The position numbers and the translations under genes were made by a program. From an uncultured Bacteroidota bacterium (lineage in GTDB: Bacteria > Bacteroidota > Bacteroidia > Flavobacteriales > Flavobacteriaceae), in NCBI GenBank assembly GCA_902606555.1, contig CACLGQ010000007.1, forward strand, positions 1-42,311: a stretch of 42,311 nt of DNA, written 5' to 3'. Of the stretch, positions 41,206 to 42,311 are shown one piece after another; position 1 is the stretch's first letter, and each line of letters begins with the position of its first letter. The notes under the pieces were generated by a model. The model saw nothing but the letters and a program-made list of their open reading frames with translations. It was not told the DNA's origin and searched no databases.

Positions 41206-41213
41206 CAAATTTA
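41206..41213 (-). promoter_or_regulatory. -7 box of rnpB
   Basis: TAAATTTG on the minus strand, followed by TTTT and then the first G of rnpB. This fixes the distance between the -7 box and +1 at 4 nt and is used here to calibrate predicted mRNA starts. Confidence 0.7.
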
Positions 41214-41255
41214 ATATATTTTAAATATTATTTTAGAATTATCGAATAGCTCGAT

Positions 41256-41263
41256 TATATTTG
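41256..41263 (+). promoter_or_regulatory. -7 box of dnaX, predicted leaderless or near-leaderless start
   Basis: TATATTTG, then TATTG, then the ATG at 41269. With the rnpB spacing the transcript would begin at or 1 nt before the start codon. Confidence 0.55.
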
Positions 41264-41268
41264 TATTG

Positions 41269-42311
41269 ATGAGTAATTTTGTTGTTTCCTCGCTCAAATA
41301 CAGACCAAAAGATTTTGACTCAGTGGTTGGGCAAGACCATGTTACAAAGACATTAAAAAACTCAATTACTGAAAATAAAATTCCATCGGCTTTACTTTTT
41401 TGTGGCCCTAGGGGTGTTGGTAAAACATCTTGTGCTAGAATTTATGCTAAAGAAATAAATTCAGAAAGTGTTCAAAATTTAGAAAATCCAGACTACTCAT
41501 TTAATATTTTTGAAATAGACGCTGCTTCAAATAACAAGACAGATGATATTAGGGATTTAATTGAAAAAGTTAGAATTCCTCCGCAGATTGGAAAATATAA
41601 AGTATATATCATTGATGAAGTCCACATGCTATCCAAACAAGCTGAAAATGCTTTTTTAAAAACTCTCGAAGAACCTCCGCCACATATAGTTTTTATTTTA
41701 GCAACTACTGAAAAAAATAAAATTCTTCCAACAATTTTATCTAGATGTCAGATTTATGATTTTAATAGAATTAAGGATTCAGAAATAAATAATTGTCTAA
41801 AGGATATTTGTAAAAAAGAAGGGTTTGAATTTGAAGATGAAGCAGTTTCAATTATATCAAGAAAATCTGATGGTTCCTTGCGAGATTCGTTAACTATCCT
41901 CGATAGAATTGTAAGTTTTACAAATAAAAATATAACTACAGAAAAGACCTCTGCACTTCTAAATATTTTAGATAATGAATCATATTTAAATATTTCAAAA
42001 AATATTTTTGAAAAAGATCTTATATCGTCGATAATTTCATTCAATAAAATTTGTGAAAAAGGTTTCAATGAAAAAGATTTTTTAACTGGCTTAGCTAGTC
42101 ATTTTAGAAATATACTTATCTCTAAATCGAATGAATCACATAGTTTATTTGAATTTAGCAGTGAAATTATGAATTCGTTTATCGAACAAGGTAATATGAT
42201 ATCTAATTCTGAGTTGGTTGATCATATTACAATAGTTGAAAGTTCAATATTTAAATATAATCAGGTTGAAAATAAAAAGTTATTGGTTGAAATCACATTA
42301 ATGAAATTATG
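41269..42311 (+). CDS. dnaX: DNA polymerase III subunit gamma/tau, 5' part
   Basis: The first 347 codons of the clamp-loader ATPase, cut by the right window edge. Visible motifs are KYRPKDFDSVVGQ, Walker A GPRGVGKTSCAR, Walker B VYIIDEVHML, EDPP-like LKTLEEPPPH, sensor ATTEKNKI and the arginine-finger region SRCQIYDF. The four-cysteine zinc module normally following Walker A is absent; residues 66-83 read NSESVQNLENPDYSFNIF-like. That is normal for flavobacteria. It loads the sliding clamp during replication. Start ATG 41269 agrees with the conserved N-terminus. Confidence 0.96.
   Translation, partial: MSNFVVSSLKYRPKDFDSVVGQDHVTKTLKNSITENKIPSALLFCGPRGVGKTSCARIYAKEINSESVQNLENPDYSFNIFEIDAASNNKTDDIRDLIEKVRIPPQIGKYKVYIIDEVHMLSKQAENAFLKTLEEPPPHIVFILATTEKNKILPTILSRCQIYDFNRIKDSEINNCLKDICKKEGFEFEDEAVSIISRKSDGSLRDSLTILDRIVSFTNKNITTEKTSALLNILDNESYLNISKNIFEKDLISSIISFNKICEKGFNEKDFLTGLASHFRNILISKSNESHSLFEFSSEIMNSFIEQGNMISNSELVDHITIVESSIFKYNQVENKKLLVEITLMKL

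Noticed and set aside
41754-42068. 104-residue minus-strand frame inside dnaX
   Set aside because: Shadow frame of conserved DnaX sequence.

Overview
The window is AT-rich chromosomal DNA from a member of Bacteroidota, most likely a marine flavobacterium. The evidence is a SusC/SusD pair, the flavobacterial gene order parA-parB-DUF5683-dapB-lepB-WbqC, DnaX without the usual zinc-binding cysteines, many Cys-lipoproteins, few Shine-Dalgarno sequences, and -7 promoter boxes of the TAnnTTTG type. No transposase, integrase, phage gene or CRISPR array is visible.

Left edge (1-3150): housekeeping genes. These are the first 64 codons of a TamB/AsmA-like protein, divergent tsaD, rsmE, an AI-2E-family membrane protein and tRNA-Ser(GCT). 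A bidirectional terminator follows.

Sugar-oxidation and polysaccharide region (3196-26860). First come a GMC flavoprotein dehydrogenase with its Tat-targeted small subunit, a divergent Tat-targeted glucose-fructose-oxidoreductase-like protein and a short threonine dehydratase. Next, on the minus strand, is a polysaccharide utilisation locus read from 20926 down to 7578: SusC, SusD, a 113-residue secreted protein, a terminator, sulfatase, GH43, xylulokinase, xylose isomerase, sodium/sugar symporter and GH10 xylanase. Together these form a complete route from a probably sulfated, xylose-containing polysaccharide to xylulose 5-phosphate. Beyond tRNA-Arg(TCT), on the plus strand, are a GH20-like lipoprotein, a DUF1080 protein and two Tat-targeted Gfo/Idh/MocA oxidoreductases. 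That set resembles the recently recognised 3-keto-glycoside route of glycan cleavage. No dedicated regulator of these loci is present.

Right part (26849-42311): mixed and housekeeping genes. They include a DUF3089 hydrolase, a lipoprotein, an acyltransferase, a NUDIX hydrolase, cyclophilin, a DUF4442 protein, trxB, two tRNA-Pro genes flanking a DUF4396 membrane protein, an NTF2-like lipoprotein and a PQQ-type sugar dehydrogenase. The long run udk-ftsB/divIC-parA-parB-DUF5683-dapB-lepB-WbqC follows, then RNase P RNA on the minus strand and the start of dnaX.

The most unexpected signal is regulatory. At five start codons a perfect TAnnTTTG box lies only 4-5 nt upstream of the ATG. The rnpB gene in the same window has such a box 4 nt before its expected 5' end, so these five mRNAs are predicted to be leaderless.
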